Below are positions 62,392 to 64,000 of a stretch of 64,000 nt of DNA, one piece after another; position 1 is the first letter of the stretch, and the number at the start of each line of letters is the position of its first letter. The notes beneath the pieces are model-generated. The model searched no databases. It saw nothing but the letters and a program-made list of their open reading frames with translations, and was not told where the DNA came from. The position numbers and the translations under genes are program-made. The stretch is from Epichloe hybrida (taxonomy: Eukaryota > Ascomycota > Sordariomycetes > Hypocreales > Clavicipitaceae): NCBI GenBank assembly GCA_019022495.1, contig JAFEKR010000050.1, positions 1 through 64,000 of the forward strand. The letters run 5' to 3'.

Positions 62392-62947
62392 TTTTTTTAG
62401 ACTAGTAATTAGGGGTAATTACTAAGTGGTAGTAAATATAATAGGTAAGGGTAGGTGTAAGGCACTTAGCTTACCTAGTATAAAAACCCTACTTAGCAGA
62501 TTTTTTAGCAGGGATTTTTGCTCCCTGATTATTATTATAAGAATTGAATTTCAGTTAATAATTTCATAAAAAGCTTCGTTTCCATCTGATCAGTTCTTGT
62601 GACAGGGGGCATTAGTGCTCTCTCTCTTTGCTGTAACACACACCAGCTGACCATGCCCCCACCCCTTGTCAACAGTCCAGCTAGCGCCAGACTCTATTGA
62701 TTGCACGTAGTGACTGGCGGCGGCGTGAGGCACCTTGATGGCTCATTTGAACCGCCGCAACCCATCCATCAAGCGGGCAATTCTTCTTGTGACGACACCT
62801 AATAATGAACCCCCTCATCTGTCATCTCCTCTTCTTGCTCCCTGTCCCGAGGCTGTCTCTTGGGCGCAGCCCTTTCGGGCCCTCACGACCGGGTAATCCA
62901 GGGCCTTCACGACTGTCCTGATATCACGCCTTGCGTCTAATTTTACA
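62392..62947. other. Junction from copia-1 to gene DNA and DUF1365 gene promoter
   Basis: 62392-62570 is AT-rich and unrelated to the rest of copia-1. It includes TATAAAAACCC and ends near GAATTGAATTTCA, which could be a remnant of another LTR. From about 62580 the composition is normal, and 62580-62947 should be the promoter and leader of the DUF1365 gene. Confidence 0.5.
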
Positions 62948-64000
62948 ATGGATGGCGTGTTCGAGGACTCACCATGGCCGCCGATCATTCGATTCATTGA
63001 TAATGTAGACCGTGTCTTGCACAGCAGTCCTAACCTACTCGCCTCTCTTGTATTCGTTTCAGTGTATTATACTTTCATGGGAAGTTGGCTGGACTTACTT
63101 CTGAATGCTTGTTTCCTTGGCTGGAGATATCGTCCTCTCGTTGCTTCTCTCGCTTTCCAGCTATGGCACAAACTATACACTACTCTGCTCCCAACCGTCG
63201 TGGCGGTTGGGGCCGTCTTTTTAATGCTCTCTGCTCTGAACCGGAAGGTATCGAGGTGGACGGGGTCCGGACGACCATACTTGGTTCCATGCAAGACGAC
63301 GCATACTCGGATATTTCCCCAAAAACATTCATTCAGCTATTCGTACCTGGTTGTTGGGATACCGGTGGGCGTCTCAGGCAATTTTAATGGAATGCTTTCG
63401 GTCCGAAATGAACAATCGCAAGGACTCAGTGGTTTCTTGTCCCAGCTTTTCCGCAGCGGATGGTATAATGTCAATGCCTCTGATTATTTACAACGAGGCT
63501 CTAGTGGTACTGGACTTCGGGGCAAATTGGATACATACTTTGCTATGAATTTGGCTTCCGTTTTCTTCCGCGCCGCGTTCCCTGTATTTAATGAACAAGC
63601 AATAGGGCGTAGATCCAAACGACTACCCGCATGCGTATCTAGTCACGGCTGCGAGATTCTTGGGATATCACTTCAATCCAGTGTCATTTTGGTATCTTTA
63701 TACCTCGGACAGAATCTTGTCTGCGATTATTCTGGAAGTCAACAACACGTTTGATGAGAGGCGGCCGTATCTCATACTTCGTGACTTCTCGGCCGAAGCC
63801 GAGCGTCTAACGGGTTTGGCGTCCGGTGCCGCACCAGCACCTCGCATCAAGGGAGCATGGCCAAAGGATTTTCACGTTTCGCCATTTAACTCGAGGAAGG
63901 GAACCTACTCTCTGCTTGCCAACGACCCTCTGGACCCCGACATGGGAGAGTTTCGCGGCTTAGACATCACAATCAATCTGAGTTCATCAAAAGGTCATGC
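62948..64000 (+). CDS. DUF1365 family membrane-anchored protein, 3' end outside window
   Basis: Exon 1 62948-63559 and exon 2 63606 to beyond 64000, with a 46-nt intron (donor GTTTTC, weak; acceptor CAATAG). The second frame is open to the window edge; at least 335 aa are encoded. Residues about 29-57 and 78-96 are membrane segments. DUF1365 (Pfam PF07103) begins near 110: YLVPCKTTHTRIFPQKHSFSYSYL cut in two is its typical start, then GLRGKLDTY, then RFLGYHFNPVSFWY (221-234) and EVNNTFDERR (248-257), the family's strongest motifs. In bacteria such genes often neighbour cyclopropane-fatty-acid synthases, suggesting a lipid role, but the activity is unproven. The ATG at 62948 is the first in frame. 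The gene starts only about 560 bp from the truncated copia-1. Confidence 0.88.

Overview
The window looks like nuclear DNA of a filamentous ascomycete (Pezizomycotina), probably a Eurotiomycete. The genes have short introns of 46-130 nt and typical fungal products: a KEX1 carboxypeptidase, an SFM1-type SPOUT methyltransferase, a multi-CCHC zinc-knuckle protein, a fungal-specific regulator-like protein and a DUF1365 protein. The genome is sharply split into GC-balanced gene islands and very AT-rich repeat blocks. In the blocks, CAA, CAG and TGG codons of recognisable transposon proteins have become TAA or TAG on both strands, as expected of repeat-induced point mutation (RIP).

Layout. 1-6045: 3' part of a decayed Ty1/copia element (copia-1, copy A) with its 3' LTR, then a microsatellite. 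About 6440-11125: a decayed hAT transposase on the minus strand, tandem repeats, a tRNA-like/SINE-like segment and a 10-bp satellite. 11330-28690: a nested pile. A Ty3/gypsy relic holds a small foldback hAT-like element, which holds a larger one, which (after an inversion) holds a complete second copia element (copia-2, 19821-26663, 287-bp LTRs, AAAAT target duplication). 28690-45165: gene island. 45166-62391: second nest, with a TRIM-like element, a retroelement ORF1/gag relic, a hAT-like foldback element, copia-2 copy 2, copia-1 copy B and another hAT-like foldback element. 62392-64000: return to gene DNA, with a DUF1365 gene running off the right edge.

Genes. Four lie in the central island. 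The zinc-knuckle gene (minus) is cut off by the left AT-rich block inside its tenth CCHC finger. KEX1 (minus) and SFM1 (plus) are divergent. SFM1 has an apparent one-base frameshift in exon 1. After about 6 kb with no recognisable gene comes a long regulator-like gene of the family often named ORP1-like. No operon or pathway cluster is evident.

The most notable system is a family of non-autonomous hAT-like elements. They share termini CAGAGTATTG, 8-bp target duplications, inverted repeats of about 300 bp and internal 10-bp satellites. Their target duplications record nested insertions followed by an inversion. A decayed hAT transposase in the same window is a candidate relative of their mobilising enzyme.
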